From Hydrogenobacter thermophilus TK-6 (lineage in GTDB: Bacteria > Aquificota > Aquificia > Aquificales > Aquificaceae): a stretch of DNA of 64,000 nt. Shown in pieces: positions 19,448 through 28,613 of this stretch. The notes below the pieces were generated by a model that was given only the letters and a program-made list of their open reading frames with translations, was not told the origin of the DNA and made no database searches. Each line of letters begins with the position of its first letter. Within the stretch, counting starts at the first letter, position 1. The stretch is from NCBI RefSeq assembly GCF_000010785.1, contig NC_013799.1:1426001-1490000 (forward strand). Reading direction: 5' to 3'. Position numbers and translations under genes: made by a program.

Positions 19448-19457
19448 ATTATATAAC
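19448..19457. promoter_or_regulatory. Overlapping divergent -10 boxes of mtnD and proC
   Basis: The 20 bases between the two start codons hold TATAAT for mtnD (complement of 19448-19453, 7 bases before its ATG) and TATAAC for proC (19452-19457, 3 bases before its ATG). The boxes share bases, so the two promoters probably compete, and any -35 elements must lie inside the opposing coding regions. Confidence 0.55.
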
Positions 19458-19460
19458 ATT

Positions 19461-20234
19461 ATGCATGTGGGGATCATAGGCTATGGTAATATGGGAAGCA
19501 GTTTTGCAAAAGGCTTTATGGAAAAAGTTCAGGTAGTTGTTTACGATATTGATAAAGACAAGATGCAAAAAGCATTAGAAGATGGTTTTGGAGTTGCCCA
19601 AAAGTTGGAGTTTTTATTAAAAGATGCACATCTCGTGCTTTTGGCAGTAAAGCCAAAGGATGCTAAAGGTGTGTTGGAAAGCTTGAGGGGAAAACTCAAA
19701 GATAGGGTGCTTGTGAGCATAGTGGCAGGCCTTAGTTTGAAGGAGATAGAGAGCATAGTTGGAGAGGGGAAGATAATAAGAGCTATGCCTAACCTTAATG
19801 TTGCAGTCCAGAGGGGGACAATTGCTTATACTTGTAATTCAGAGGTAAGCCATGAAGATGAGGAGGAGTTTATAAGAGTTTTTTCCTCCTGCGGTAGCCT
19901 ATACAGAATAGGGGAGGATCTAATAGATGCCTTTACAGCTCTGGCAGGTTCTGGTCCAGCTTTTGTTTTTAAATTTCTCTCCGCCCTCATTTTGGCAGGC
20001 ATAAGGGAAGGCTTTTCGTATGAGATGTCCAAGAGCATAGTGCTTGACACAGTAATAGGTAGTTGTGAAGTCCTAAAGAAGTTTGGTGGCCATCCGGAGG
20101 AGTGGATCACAAAAGTAGCCTCACCCGGGGGAACTACCATAGAAGGTATAAAGGTGCTTGAAGAGGGAGGTTTTTCTGGCATACTGATGGAATGCGTACA
20201 CAGAGCATGGGAAAAAACAAAAAAGCTTCAGTAG
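19461..20234 (+). CDS. proC: Pyrroline-5-carboxylate reductase
   Basis: ProC carries out the last step of proline synthesis with NAD(P)H. The 257-residue protein has the Rossmann motif VGIIGYGNMGSSFAKGF, VLLAVKPKD, the signature RAMPNLNVAVQRGTIAY and the C-terminal GSGPAFVFKF plus ASPGGTTIEG. The start codon has no ribosome-binding site. It overlaps the next gene by 28-43 bases depending on that gene's start. Confidence 0.95.
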   Translation: MHVGIIGYGNMGSSFAKGFMEKVQVVVYDIDKDKMQKALEDGFGVAQKLEFLLKDAHLVLLAVKPKDAKGVLESLRGKLKDRVLVSIVAGLSLKEIESIVGEGKIIRAMPNLNVAVQRGTIAYTCNSEVSHEDEEEFIRVFSSCGSLYRIGEDLIDAFTALAGSGPAFVFKFLSALILAGIREGFSYEMSKSIVLDTVIGSCEVLKKFGGHPEEWITKVASPGGTTIEGIKVLEEGGFSGILMECVHRAWEKTKKLQ

Positions 20235-20821
20235 GGTTTAGTTTCAAAATAGGGAGCATATGTGCTGGCATAATACCTTGGGAAGAAGGGAGCGATATTT
20301 TTACGCTTCAGCAGGTTCACTCTAAGGAAGTTTACGTGCTTACAGAATTTACTCCCAAGAGTCCAGAGGCTGATGCGGTAATCACTCAGTTAAGAGGTAT
20401 AAAGGTGGGTGTAAAAACGGCAGATTGCGTACCTGTTGCCCTTTTGGGGCAAAAAACCGTTGGGGTTGTGCATGCAGGTTGGAGAGGTCTAAAAGCTGGG
20501 ATAATTGAAGAAACCTTAAAGATATTTGAGCAGTTTGAACCTATCAATAGCCTGATAGCCTTTGTAGGTCCATCGGCAAAGGCGTGTTGCTATCAAGTAG
20601 GTGAAGACTTTAAAAAGAGCTTTATAGCCACTTATTACAGGAACGGCTCTCTTTTTCTGGATACTCAGGAAGAAGCCATCTTAAGACTAAAGAGGTGTGG
20701 GGTAAAGAAGCTTGTTAAACTAAATGTATGCACCATATGCCACACCAATTACCCCTCCCACAGAAGGGATAAAACTAAGGACAGGATCATCACCTACGCC
20801 TACATAGAACAGCACATATAA
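20207..20821 (+). CDS. pgeF: YfiH/PgeF laccase-domain protein
   Basis: Members of this multicopper-polyphenol-oxidase-like family act as purine nucleosidases or peptidoglycan-editing factors. The catalytic triad context is visible: LQQVHSKEVY, VKTADCVPV and GVVHAGWRGLKAG, and FVGPSAKACCYQVG. ATG 20207 is chosen; ATG 20192 is also in frame. The gene lies inside the end of proC, so translation is probably coupled. A short hairpin (20832-20850) follows the stop. Confidence 0.88.
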   Translation: MGKNKKASVGFSFKIGSICAGIIPWEEGSDIFTLQQVHSKEVYVLTEFTPKSPEADAVITQLRGIKVGVKTADCVPVALLGQKTVGVVHAGWRGLKAGIIEETLKIFEQFEPINSLIAFVGPSAKACCYQVGEDFKKSFIATYYRNGSLFLDTQEEAILRLKRCGVKKLVKLNVCTICHTNYPSHRRDKTKDRIITYAYIEQHI

Positions 20822-20831
20822 AAACTCCCAA

Positions 20832-20927
20832 AGTATTGTTTTTCAATACTCTGGTCGCCCGCCCATGCTGAAAGCGAGCTAACCTTACTCGCCTCAAAGG
20901 AGAGAAGTCCCTTACAAAGGACTTCTC
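20832..20927. other. Hairpin-rich intergenic element before the cation exporter
   Basis: Three inverted repeats lie in a row: AGTATTG/CAATACT around a T5 loop (20832-20850), GCGAG/CTCGC (20874-20892) and GAGAAGTCC/GGACTTCTC with an 8-base loop (20902-20927), the last followed by AA. None has a clean U-run, so these are not typical terminators. Possibilities are a small RNA, a leader of the exporter gene, or the end of a lost IS200/IS605 element, whose right end and omega RNA finish in such hairpins. No protein-coding frame fits. Confidence 0.5.
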
Positions 20928-21023
20928 AATTGGATTTCAAGCTATTGATTTACAAGGGTTAGATTTTTTTTAACATGATCTTTTTCATCTGAAGAAATTT
21001 TGGGAAGTGTAATATTTAACTTT

Positions 21024-21932
21024 ATGGAAAAGCCCTTTTGCAAACACCAGCATGTATTTTACACGCCCAAGAGAAAAACTGAGGGTAGGATGCTCCTCGT
21101 ATTTTTTCTGACACTTGTTTTTATGATAGTTGAGGTAGTGGCTGGCTACTCCTTTGGTTCTGTTGCGCTTCTTGCTGATGGTATCCACATGGGTACGCAT
21201 GCGGTGGCTTTTGGTATAGCCTTCAGTGCCTATGTGCTGGCCAGAAGGTGGTCAAGGGATAAGAGCTTTTCCTTTGGCACCTGGAAGGTGGAAGTTCTCG
21301 GAGCTTATACCAGCGCAGTGGTGCTGGGAGTTATGGCTTTTTTAGTCCTTCAGGAAGCGCTGCTAAAACTCATAAAGAGAGAGGAAATAAGGTATGAGGA
21401 AGCCCTTTTTGTTGCCTTTGCAGGACTTGTGGTCAATCTTATAAGTGCGGTAATTTTGTCTGAAGGTGACCATCAGCACCACGACCTTAACTTAAGTGCA
21501 GCATACTTTCATGTTTTGGCTGATGCTCTGACTTCCTTTTTAGCTATTGGTGCCTTGCTGGGTGGAAAATACTTAAGCATGTGGTACTTGGACCCCCTTT
21601 CTGGTATGGTGGGCTTTTTTGTGATCATATCATGGTCTTACAGTCTCATAAAAGATACTTCCAAGATACTCCTTGACAGAGAGATGACCTCACCGATAGT
21701 GCAGGAACTTATAAAAAGGATAGAGAGCGATGGCGCAAGCAGAGTCCACGACATACACCTTTTGAGGGTTCATCACGATAAGTATGCCTGCATACTCGGT
21801 ATAACTACCAGTAAAGAAAGATCCGTTGAGGATTACATCAAACGCATTGAAGAAGTTGACAACATAATCCACACCACCGTAGAGATAATATACTGTCCAG
21901 AGGAAGAGTTAACACACCAACAAAATTGTTAA
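21024..21932 (+). CDS. Cation diffusion facilitator (DmeF-like Co/Ni/Zn exporter)
   Basis: This CDF exporter of about 302 residues has six predicted helices. The metal site is LLADGIHMGTHAV in helix 2 and HVLADALTSFLAI in helix 5. A short histidine-rich loop EGDHQHHDLNLSAAYFH between helices 4 and 5 is typical of DmeF-type proteins. It expels divalent metal in exchange for protons. ATG 21024 is chosen; 21000 is also in frame. The C-terminal domain carries several histidines that may sense metal. Confidence 0.88.
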   Translation: MEKPFCKHQHVFYTPKRKTEGRMLLVFFLTLVFMIVEVVAGYSFGSVALLADGIHMGTHAVAFGIAFSAYVLARRWSRDKSFSFGTWKVEVLGAYTSAVVLGVMAFLVLQEALLKLIKREEIRYEEALFVAFAGLVVNLISAVILSEGDHQHHDLNLSAAYFHVLADALTSFLAIGALLGGKYLSMWYLDPLSGMVGFFVIISWSYSLIKDTSKILLDREMTSPIVQELIKRIESDGASRVHDIHLLRVHHDKYACILGITTSKERSVEDYIKRIEEVDNIIHTTVEIIYCPEEELTHQQNC

Positions 21933-22004
21933 CAATTACACAAAAGAAAACCTATGCACTGCCATCAAAAGGTAATAAAATAAAGCACCAGCAGAGGGAT
22001 GCCT

Positions 22005-22021
22005 TTGGTATGCTCTTTGCA
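22005..22021 (+). promoter_or_regulatory. Sigma-54 (-24/-12) promoter of glnB-glnA-amt
   Basis: TTGGTATGCTCTTTGCA has GG at 22007-22008 and GC at 22019-22020 separated by exactly 10 bases, and matches the RpoN consensus TTGGCACG-N4-TTGCA well. The predicted start lies near 22032, about 13 bases before the glnB ATG. Sigma-54 control is the usual arrangement for glnB/glnA. The NtrC-like activator would be encoded elsewhere. Confidence 0.75.
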
Positions 22022-22032
22022 AGTACATATGA

Positions 22033-22383
<351 letters not shown>

Positions 22384-22406
22384 AACTTCTATAAAGGAGG
22401 TAAACC

Positions 22407-23816
22407 ATGCCCAAGTACTCGCCGGAAGAGGTGCTAAACCTCATTGAGCAGGAAGGGATCCAGTATGTGGATCTGCGGTTTTCTGACCTTTTTGGTCAGT
22501 GGCAACACCTTACCATACCTGCATACGAACTTTCTCTGGACACCTTTGAGAACGGAAGAGGTTTTGACGGCTCTTCCATAAGAGGTTGGCAGTCCATACA
22601 CGAGTCAGACATGCTTGCCTTTCCTGATGCCTCTACAGCTTTTGTAGATCCTTTTATGGAGCCAAAAACCCTCGTGATGATATGTGATATATACGACCCT
22701 ATAACCAGGGAGCGCTACGGCAGAGACACGCGCTACATAGCCCAGAAGGCAGAGCAGTATCTCAAGCAAACTGGCATAGGAGATACAGCTTACTACGGAC
22801 CAGAGGCGGAGTTTTTTATGTTTGACTCTGTAGAGTTTGGCACATCTGCTAACTACGCCTTTTGGAAGGTAGACTCCGAAGAAGGCTGGTGGAACAGAGA
22901 GATAACCTCCTCTGGCTATAAGATACCCCACAAGAGGGGGTACTTCCCAGCACCACCCTTAGATAAAACTCACCACCTGAGGAGTGAGATGGTATCCATC
23001 ATGTCTCAGCTGGGTATAGTGGTGGAGCTACACCACCACGAGGTGGCAACAGCAGGACAGGCAGAGATAGACATACGCTACGATTCTCTGGTAAATCAGG
23101 CTGACAAACTCTTTATATACAAGTATGTAGTTAGGATGGTTGCCAGCAAGTACGGCAAGTTTGCCACCTTCATGCCAAAGGTTTTACCCAACGACAACGG
23201 TTCTGGTATGCACACCCACTTCTCCATATGGAAGGAAGGGCAGAATCTTTTTGCAGGTTCAGAGTATGCTGGGGTCTCGGAACTCTGTCTTTATGCCATA
23301 GGTGGTATTCTCAAACACGGACCCGCTCTTACAGCCTTTACCAACCCAACTATAAACTCCTACCACAGGCTTGTACCCGGCTTTGAAGCGCCCGTAAGGC
23401 TTGCCTACTCTGCAAGGAACCGTTCCGCTGCCATAAGGATACCCATGTATTCCCAGTCTCCAAAGGCTAAAAGGATTGAAATACGCTTCCCAGACCCCAC
23501 CTGCAACCCTTATCTGGCCTTTGCTGCCATCCTGATGGCTGCCATAGACGGCATAGAAAACCGCATACACCCCGGAGAGCCCTTTGACAAGGACATTTAC
23601 TCCCTCCCACCCGAAGAGCTAAAGGACATACCTCAACTGCCCGGTTCTCTGGAAGACTCTCTCAAGGCTCTGGAAAAAGACTACGAGTTTCTACTCAAAG
23701 GTGGTGTCTTCACTGAAGATCTCATACAAACTTGGATAGACTCCAAGCGCAAAGAGATAGACGAGATAAGGTTCATACCCCATCCTAAGGAGTTTGAGCT
23801 TTACTTTGACATTTAA
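22407..23816 (+). CDS. glnA: Glutamine synthetase, type I
   Basis: GlnA makes glutamine from glutamate, ammonia and ATP in the cytosol. The 469-residue dodecamer-type enzyme has DLRFSDLFGQWQH, the FDGSSIRGW latch, YGPEAEFFMF, NDNGSGMHTHFSIWK and the glutamate-flap PGFEAPVRLAYSARNRSA. Tyr398 in DIYSLPPEE matches the adenylylation site of type I-beta enzymes, so control by an adenylyltransferase is plausible. It lies 23 bases after glnB with AAAGGAGG before the ATG. Confidence 0.97.
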   Translation: MPKYSPEEVLNLIEQEGIQYVDLRFSDLFGQWQHLTIPAYELSLDTFENGRGFDGSSIRGWQSIHESDMLAFPDASTAFVDPFMEPKTLVMICDIYDPITRERYGRDTRYIAQKAEQYLKQTGIGDTAYYGPEAEFFMFDSVEFGTSANYAFWKVDSEEGWWNREITSSGYKIPHKRGYFPAPPLDKTHHLRSEMVSIMSQLGIVVELHHHEVATAGQAEIDIRYDSLVNQADKLFIYKYVVRMVASKYGKFATFMPKVLPNDNGSGMHTHFSIWKEGQNLFAGSEYAGVSELCLYAIGGILKHGPALTAFTNPTINSYHRLVPGFEAPVRLAYSARNRSAAIRIPMYSQSPKAKRIEIRFPDPTCNPYLAFAAILMAAIDGIENRIHPGEPFDKDIYSLPPEELKDIPQLPGSLEDSLKALEKDYEFLLKGGVFTEDLIQTWIDSKRKEIDEIRFIPHPKEFELYFDI

Positions 23817-23831
23817 GTAAAAAAACCGCCC

Positions 23832-23848
23832 CGCCCCAATGGGTGGGG
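23832..23848 (+). terminator. GC-rich hairpin between glnA and amt
   Basis: GCCCCA, loop ATGGG, TGGGGC forms a 6-bp stem after the glnA stop. It lacks a U-run and is followed directly by the GAGGAGG ribosome-binding region of amt. More likely an mRNA-end stabiliser or partial attenuator than a full terminator. Confidence 0.45.
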
Positions 23849-23864
23849 CAGAGGAGGAGATAAA

Positions 23865-25142
23865 ATGCGTCGCGTAGCAGGTATTATACCACTACTTTTG
23901 GTCCACTTATCCTTTGCACAGGAGCAAGCTCCAAAGCTTGATACTGGAGATACAGCATGGATGCTCATATCTACAGCACTGGTGATGCTCATGACACTGC
24001 CCGGGCTTGCCCTTTTCTACGGAGGTATGGCAAAAAGAAAGGATACGCTAAACACCATAGCTATGTCCTTTGTAGCCTACTGCTTAGTATCTGTGATCTG
24101 GGTTCTTTACGGTTATAGCTTTGCCTTCAACACGGATATCTCTGGCGTAATAGGAAGCCCGTCAAAACTGCTACTTAACGGAGTTGGTGTAAAAAGCCTT
24201 CAGGGGACTGTGCCGGAGCTTATTTTTGTGGTCTTCCAACTTACATTTGCAGCTATAACTGTTGCCCTTGTGAGTGGTTCCTATGTGGAAAGATTAAAGT
24301 TTTCCACCTGGGTGCTTTTTAGCATCCTTTGGGTCAGCCTGGTATATGTACCCATAGCTCACTGGGTTTGGGGTGGAGGCTTTCTGGCAAAGTTAGGTGC
24401 TCTTGACTTTGCGGGTGGTACGGTGGTTCACATAAACGCTGGTATTGCAGGACTTGTGGGTGCCATACTTTTGGGGAGGCGAAAGGAGGCAACCCTCATT
24501 CCCAACAATCTGCCTATGGTGGTGCTTGGTGCAGGGCTTTTATGGTTTGGTTGGTTTGGTTTTAATGCAGGCTCTGCGGTTGCCTCCAATGGACTTGCGG
24601 CAGCAGCCTTTTTAAATACCAACACGGCAACTGCCATGGCTGCTCTTTCTTGGATGTTTACTGAATGGCTGCATGCCAAAAAGCCCACTCTTTTGGGTCT
24701 TGCTTCGGGTGCAGTTGCCGGTCTTGTTGCCATAACTCCAGCAGCAGGCTTTGTCAATGTAGTAGGTGCTATAGTTATAGGCATTCTTGCAGGCACAATT
24801 CCCTACTTTATGGTTGCAGTTGTCAAACACAAGCTTGGCTACGATGATGCTCTTGATGTTTTTGGCATACACGGTGCTGCTGGTATATTAGGCGCTTTAC
24901 TTACAGGGATCTTTGCAGACCCTTCTATAAACGAAGCTGGTAAAGGGCTTTTATACGGCAACCCAGGACAGGTGATAGTCCAGCTTGTAGCTATAGGCAC
25001 AACCATAGTTTACGATGCTATAGCCACTTTTGTCATACTTGTGGTCCTTAGGATACTTGTAGGTTTGAGGGTAAATGGCGAAGAGGAGGTGCAGGGACTT
25101 GACAAGTCCCAGCATGGCGAGAACGCTTACAACATAACTTAA
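23865..25142 (+). CDS. amt: Ammonium transporter Amt
   Basis: Amt moves ammonium across the inner membrane and is gated by PII. The 425-residue protein starts with a cleavable-looking signal ([12 protein letters not shown]). About 11 helices follow, with the signature region [20 protein letters not shown] and the paired pore histidines in VVHINAG and [10 protein letters not shown]. Its position after glnB-glnA is the classic arrangement and supports co-regulation from the sigma-54 promoter, with partial attenuation possible at the upstream hairpin. Confidence 0.96.
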   Translation: MRRVAGIIPLLLVHLSFAQEQAPKLDTGDTAWMLISTALVMLMTLPGLALFYGGMAKRKDTLNTIAMSFVAYCLVSVIWVLYGYSFAFNTDISGVIGSPSKLLLNGVGVKSLQGTVPELIFVVFQLTFAAITVALVSGSYVERLKFSTWVLFSILWVSLVYVPIAHWVWGGGFLAKLGALDFAGGTVVHINAGIAGLVGAILLGRRKEATLIPNNLPMVVLGAGLLWFGWFGFNAGSAVASNGLAAAAFLNTNTATAMAALSWMFTEWLHAKKPTLLGLASGAVAGLVAITPAAGFVNVVGAIVIGILAGTIPYFMVAVVKHKLGYDDALDVFGIHGAAGILGALLTGIFADPSINEAGKGLLYGNPGQVIVQLVAIGTTIVYDAIATFVILVVLRILVGLRVNGEEEVQGLDKSQHGENAYNIT

Positions 25143-25156
25143 GAAGGAGGCTTATC

Positions 25157-26212
25157 ATGAAAAGATTGATGTTATTTACTCTTGGTGGTTGCGTGGGTCT
25201 CTCACCAGCTCTTGAGCTTAAGACAGACCTTTTTGGCAGCTTCAACATAGGTGGAGCATTGACGGGCTATGGTATTTACACCAATAACAGAGCAGGCACG
25301 GATAGAAAAACAAGGTATGACATAGGCTCTGCTCTTCTAAGCATATCCAAGCCTGCTGAACCTTTTGGCTTTACCCTCGTAGGCGGTGCCTACTCACTAC
25401 CAGTGGTGGGCGTTGGCATCTCAAAAACACCTAATTATACAGACCTTTTTAGCGCGCTACCTATAGCTTACCTTGAATTTGCACCAGTTAAAGGACTTTC
25501 CTTGCAGGCGGGCAAGCTACCCACCATTATAGGCTACGAGTCTGCCTTTACCTACCAGAATAACTACATCCAAAGGGGGCTAATCTGGAACATGCAGCCG
25601 GTTATAAACAACGGCGTAAGACTGACTTACACCTCTGACCTTTTCTTTGTAAAGGTGGGTGTTAATGACGGTTTTTACACACTCAGCACCACACATCCCA
25701 AACCAGCCATTGAAGGAAGCCTTGGTATAACACCTATAAAGGACTTTTCCCTTTCCTTTAATCTCTTCTTGCCAGATAAGAGTGCAAGACCCAACAGCAC
25801 ATCCGCACCAGCCAACAAAAGGGAGTTTAACCTTGTAGCATCCTATACCTTGGGGAAGCTTTCTTTTGGAGCGGATGCCATGTATGTGGAGGCTCCAAAA
25901 GACAACACTGCCCAAGTTCCTCAGAAGGCAAAGGCAAGTGGTGGATGCCTCCACTTCTCTTACGACCTCAAACCCTTTAAGCTCTCGGGGAGGGTTGAGT
26001 ATGTGAAAGACAATTCGGACGCTGGAGGTATAGACTTAGTAGGTCTAGGAGATGGCAACAAGGGGTGGAGCTTTACCCTGACACCAGCTTACAGTAAAGG
26101 ACCTCTCTTTTTGAGAGGTGAGCTCTCTTATGTTAGCGCGGACAAACCCTTTACCAACAACGGAAAGAAAAACCAAACGCGCCTTGGGGTAGAGGTAGGC
26201 TTTATCTTTTAG
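25157..26212 (+). CDS. Outer-membrane beta-barrel protein (OmpL/BBP2-like)
   Basis: The 351-residue protein has a signal peptide (MKRLMLFTLGGCVGLSPALE), many alternating-hydrophobic strands and a C-terminal aromatic residue (VEVGFIF), the outer-membrane assembly signal. The pattern AGKLPTIIGYESAFTYQNNYIQRGLIWN resembles the putative beta-barrel porin-2 family. It lies 14 bases after amt, so it may be an outer-membrane pore for small nitrogen compounds, an inference from position. Confidence 0.8.
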   Translation: MKRLMLFTLGGCVGLSPALELKTDLFGSFNIGGALTGYGIYTNNRAGTDRKTRYDIGSALLSISKPAEPFGFTLVGGAYSLPVVGVGISKTPNYTDLFSALPIAYLEFAPVKGLSLQAGKLPTIIGYESAFTYQNNYIQRGLIWNMQPVINNGVRLTYTSDLFFVKVGVNDGFYTLSTTHPKPAIEGSLGITPIKDFSLSFNLFLPDKSARPNSTSAPANKREFNLVASYTLGKLSFGADAMYVEAPKDNTAQVPQKAKASGGCLHFSYDLKPFKLSGRVEYVKDNSDAGGIDLVGLGDGNKGWSFTLTPAYSKGPLFLRGELSYVSADKPFTNNGKKNQTRLGVEVGFIF

Positions 26213-26215
26213 GTC

Positions 26216-26977
26216 ATGAGCTTGAGGGCAGTGCTTTTGGACATTGATGGCGTTTTATGTATAAGGGATGAAGTTATAGAGGGTGCACCTCAAGCTTTAA
26301 AGGAGCTTAAGAAAAAATATAGAATTGCTCTTGTTACAAACACTACGAGGGTGCCCTCCAAAACCATTTTTGAGAAGCTGAAGTTTTTGGGTTTTGACAT
26401 ACGGGAAAGTGAGCTTTTTACAGCTCTAAAAGTGACAAAGGGTTTTCTGCTTAAGAATAAGGCTGATGCTTATCTTCTTACCACCGATGAAGCGAAAGAG
26501 GAGTTTACTGGGCTTGAGAGCTATCCTCTAAAGTATGTGGTAGTTGCGGATGCGTACAGCAACTTTACTTACCAAAACTTAAACAAAGCCTTCAGGCTTC
26601 TCTTAGAAGGTGCGGAGTTGATAGCCGTAGCTCCCAATAAGTACTTTATGGACAAGGATGGAAAGCTTTCCCTTGATGCAGGACCCTTTATCAAAGCTCT
26701 TGAGTATGCAACTGAAAAAAATGCAATTGTGATAGGCAAGCCATCGCATGAGTTTTTTACTGTAGTACTTGAGTATTTAAAAGCCAGGCCTGAGGAGACC
26801 CTTATGGTAGGTGATGACATAGAGTTTGATGTATTAGGAGCGCAAAAGTTTGGAATGAGAGGATGTCTTGTAAAGACGGGAAAGTTTAGGGATAAAGACC
26901 TTGAAAGGGGTATAAAACCAGACCTTATTATACAGAGCATTAAAGAACTTCCTGAGGCATTGGAGGCAAAGTTATGA
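26216..26977 (+). CDS. HAD-IIA family hydrolase (NagD-like)
   Basis: This HAD phosphatase of 253 residues shows motif I LLDIDGVLC, motif II LVTNTTRVPSKT and motif III/IV MVGDDIEFDVLGAQKFGMRG. The cap inserted between motifs II and III is the C2a type. Substrates in this class include nucleotide monophosphates, phospholysine and phosphoglycolate; the sequence does not decide. Its stop overlaps the next start by four bases. Confidence 0.88.
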   Translation: MSLRAVLLDIDGVLCIRDEVIEGAPQALKELKKKYRIALVTNTTRVPSKTIFEKLKFLGFDIRESELFTALKVTKGFLLKNKADAYLLTTDEAKEEFTGLESYPLKYVVVADAYSNFTYQNLNKAFRLLLEGAELIAVAPNKYFMDKDGKLSLDAGPFIKALEYATEKNAIVIGKPSHEFFTVVLEYLKARPEETLMVGDDIEFDVLGAQKFGMRGCLVKTGKFRDKDLERGIKPDLIIQSIKELPEALEAKL

Positions 26978-27648
26978 AAGCTCTTGCGATAAGACATGTA
27001 AAAATTGAGCATCTTGGTATGCTTGAAAGTGTGCTTAAAGAGCTTGGCTTTGAATTTGAGTATTTGGATACTGCAGAAGGACAAACATTAAAAAGACCCT
27101 TAGAAGACTATAACTTACTTATTGTACTTGGAGGGTACATGGGAGCATACGAGGAGAACATCTTTCCCTTTCTCTCTTACGAATATAGGATTATTGAGCG
27201 AGCCTTAAGTTTAGCCACCCCCATCTTAGGCATATGTCTGGGCGCACAGATGTTGGCAAAAGTACTTGGTGCAAGGGTTTACAGGGGAGAAAAGGGTAAA
27301 GAAATAGGCTGGTTGAAAGTGTATAAAAGGGCGCATCATCCTTTTTTTGAAGACTTTCCAGATGAGCTTACTGTTTTTCAATGGCACGGTGACACTTTTG
27401 AGCTTCCCAGGGGTGCGGTCAGAGTTTATTCGTCAGAAAAGTACGAGAATCAGGCTTTTGTTTACGAGAAGGCGGTGGGACTACAGTTCCACATAGAGGT
27501 AGATAAGGAGATGGTTCTTGAATGGGCAAAGCACTATCAGGACGAGCTAAAGCAGGAAGGTATAAGCTTTGAACATTTGGAAGGTTACAAAGGATCGGAA
27601 AACGTCATCCTTTTAAAGGAACTCATAGGTAAGCTCTGCCTATGTTGA
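26974..27648 (+). CDS. Class I glutamine amidotransferase domain protein
   Basis: This stand-alone triad amidotransferase of 224 residues has the nucleophile elbow ILGICLGAQMLAKVLGA (Cys) and the His/Glu pair in GLQFHIEVDKEMV. It resembles the GMP-synthase-like/GuaA1-type amidotransferases of unknown partner. It may supply ammonia to a separate synthetase, act as a gamma-glutamyl hydrolase, or have been recruited elsewhere. It is coupled (4-base overlap) to the HAD phosphatase. Confidence 0.85.
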   Translation: MKALAIRHVKIEHLGMLESVLKELGFEFEYLDTAEGQTLKRPLEDYNLLIVLGGYMGAYEENIFPFLSYEYRIIERALSLATPILGICLGAQMLAKVLGARVYRGEKGKEIGWLKVYKRAHHPFFEDFPDELTVFQWHGDTFELPRGAVRVYSSEKYENQAFVYEKAVGLQFHIEVDKEMVLEWAKHYQDELKQEGISFEHLEGYKGSENVILLKELIGKLCLC

Positions 27649-27667
27649 TGGAAAGCCCAAGAGGTAT

Positions 27668-27673
27668 TATAAT
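27668..27673 (+). promoter_or_regulatory. -10 box of mqnD
   Basis: TATAAT ends 11 bases before the mqnD ATG at 27685. No Shine-Dalgarno is seen, so the leader would be at most about five bases long. Confidence 0.45.
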
Positions 27674-27684
27674 GAACTTAAGCT

Positions 27685-28521
27685 ATGAGGATAAGGATTG
27701 CCCACAGTCCAGATTCAGACGATGCCTTTATGTTCTATCCGATGGTGTCTGGTGAGATAGACACTGAGGGATTTCAGATAGAGCATGTGCTTGCGGATAT
27801 AGAGACCCTAAACAGGGAAGCTTTCAAGGGAACTTATGAAGTCTCTGCCATATCCTTTCATGCCTATCCTTATGTAGCTGACAAGTATCTGGTGCTTCCC
27901 AGTGGGGGAAGCGTAGGCGATGGATACGGTCCCATAGTAGTTTCCAAAAAACCGCTTGACACACTCAGAGGCAAAAGAGTAGCCATTCCGGGAAAGCTCA
28001 CCACTGCTTATTTGGTGCTAAAGCTTTACGAGCCTGACTTTTGTGAAGAAGTGGTTCCCTTTGACCAAGTTATGGACAAGGTAGAAAGACAAGAGGCGGA
28101 TGCTGGGCTTGTCATACATGAAGGTCAGATAAGTTATGCCGACAGGGGACTTTTGAAATTTGTGGACCTTGGTCAGTGGTGGAAGGAAAAGACTGGATTA
28201 GCCTTACCCTTAGGTTGTAATGTAGTAAGAAAAGACCTGGGAGAGGAAACCATCAGAAAGATAGAGAGGCTTATGAGAAGGAGTGTAGAGTATGCTCTTT
28301 CTAATGTGGACAAAGCTTTGGAGTATGCCAGAGATTACGCAAGGGACATAAAGGAAAGCCAAGAGAAAGCTTTCAAGTTTGTTAGCATGTATGTAAATAG
28401 CAGGACGGTAGATTACGGAGAGGATGGAAGGCAGGCGGTTAGACTTTTGCTGAGTCTTGGCAGAGAAAGGGGCATAATAAATGTGGATATACCAAGTACC
28501 ATCTTTTCTGATGAAGTATAA
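27685..28521 (+). CDS. mqnD: 1,4-dihydroxy-6-naphthoate synthase (MqnD), futalosine pathway
   Basis: MqnD converts cyclic de-hypoxanthine futalosine to 1,4-dihydroxy-6-naphthoate in the futalosine route to menaquinone-type quinones. The 278-residue protein starts IRIAHSPDSDDAFMFYPMVSG, and has the conserved YEVSAISFHAYPYVADKY, GYGPIVVSKKPL and VRLLLSLGRERGI. These place it with MqnD rather than MqnA. Aquificaceae make methylthio-quinones by this route, which fits. A tRNA gene follows at once. Confidence 0.88.
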   Translation: MRIRIAHSPDSDDAFMFYPMVSGEIDTEGFQIEHVLADIETLNREAFKGTYEVSAISFHAYPYVADKYLVLPSGGSVGDGYGPIVVSKKPLDTLRGKRVAIPGKLTTAYLVLKLYEPDFCEEVVPFDQVMDKVERQEADAGLVIHEGQISYADRGLLKFVDLGQWWKEKTGLALPLGCNVVRKDLGEETIRKIERLMRRSVEYALSNVDKALEYARDYARDIKESQEKAFKFVSMYVNSRTVDYGEDGRQAVRLLLSLGRERGIINVDIPSTIFSDEV

Positions 28522-28522
28522 T
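28517..28522 (+). promoter_or_regulatory. -10 box of tRNA-Arg
   Basis: TATAAT overlaps the mqnD stop codon and ends 8 bases before the mature tRNA 5' end, the expected distance if transcription starts at or next to it. Confidence 0.5.
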
Positions 28523-28530
28523 AAATAGCA

Positions 28531-28604
28531 GTCCCCGTAGCTCAGAAGGATAGAGCGCGAGATTCCTAATCTCGAGGTCGGCGGTTCGACTCCGCCCGGG
28601 GACG
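28531..28604 (+). tRNA. tRNA-Arg (anticodon CCU)
   Basis: A 74-base cloverleaf: acceptor GTCCCCG/CGGGGAC, D-stem GCTC/GAGC, anticodon stem CGAGA/TCTCG with loop TTCCTAA (anticodon CCT at 28565-28567, reading AGG), five-base variable loop and T-stem GGCGG/CCGCC with TTCGACT. Discriminator is G at 28604. CCA is not encoded. AGG is used often in this window. Confidence 0.97.
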
Positions 28605-28613
28605 CTTTAAAGG

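Noticed and set aside
20822-21023. Metal riboswitch (NiCo or yybP-ykoY) before the cation exporter
   Set aside because: The core sequence motifs were not found; only simple hairpins are present, so it is reported as an unknown element instead.
23821-23850. Full rho-independent terminator between glnA and amt
   Set aside because: The stem is only 6 bp and there is no U-run; the amt ribosome-binding site follows directly, so it is listed only as a weak hairpin.
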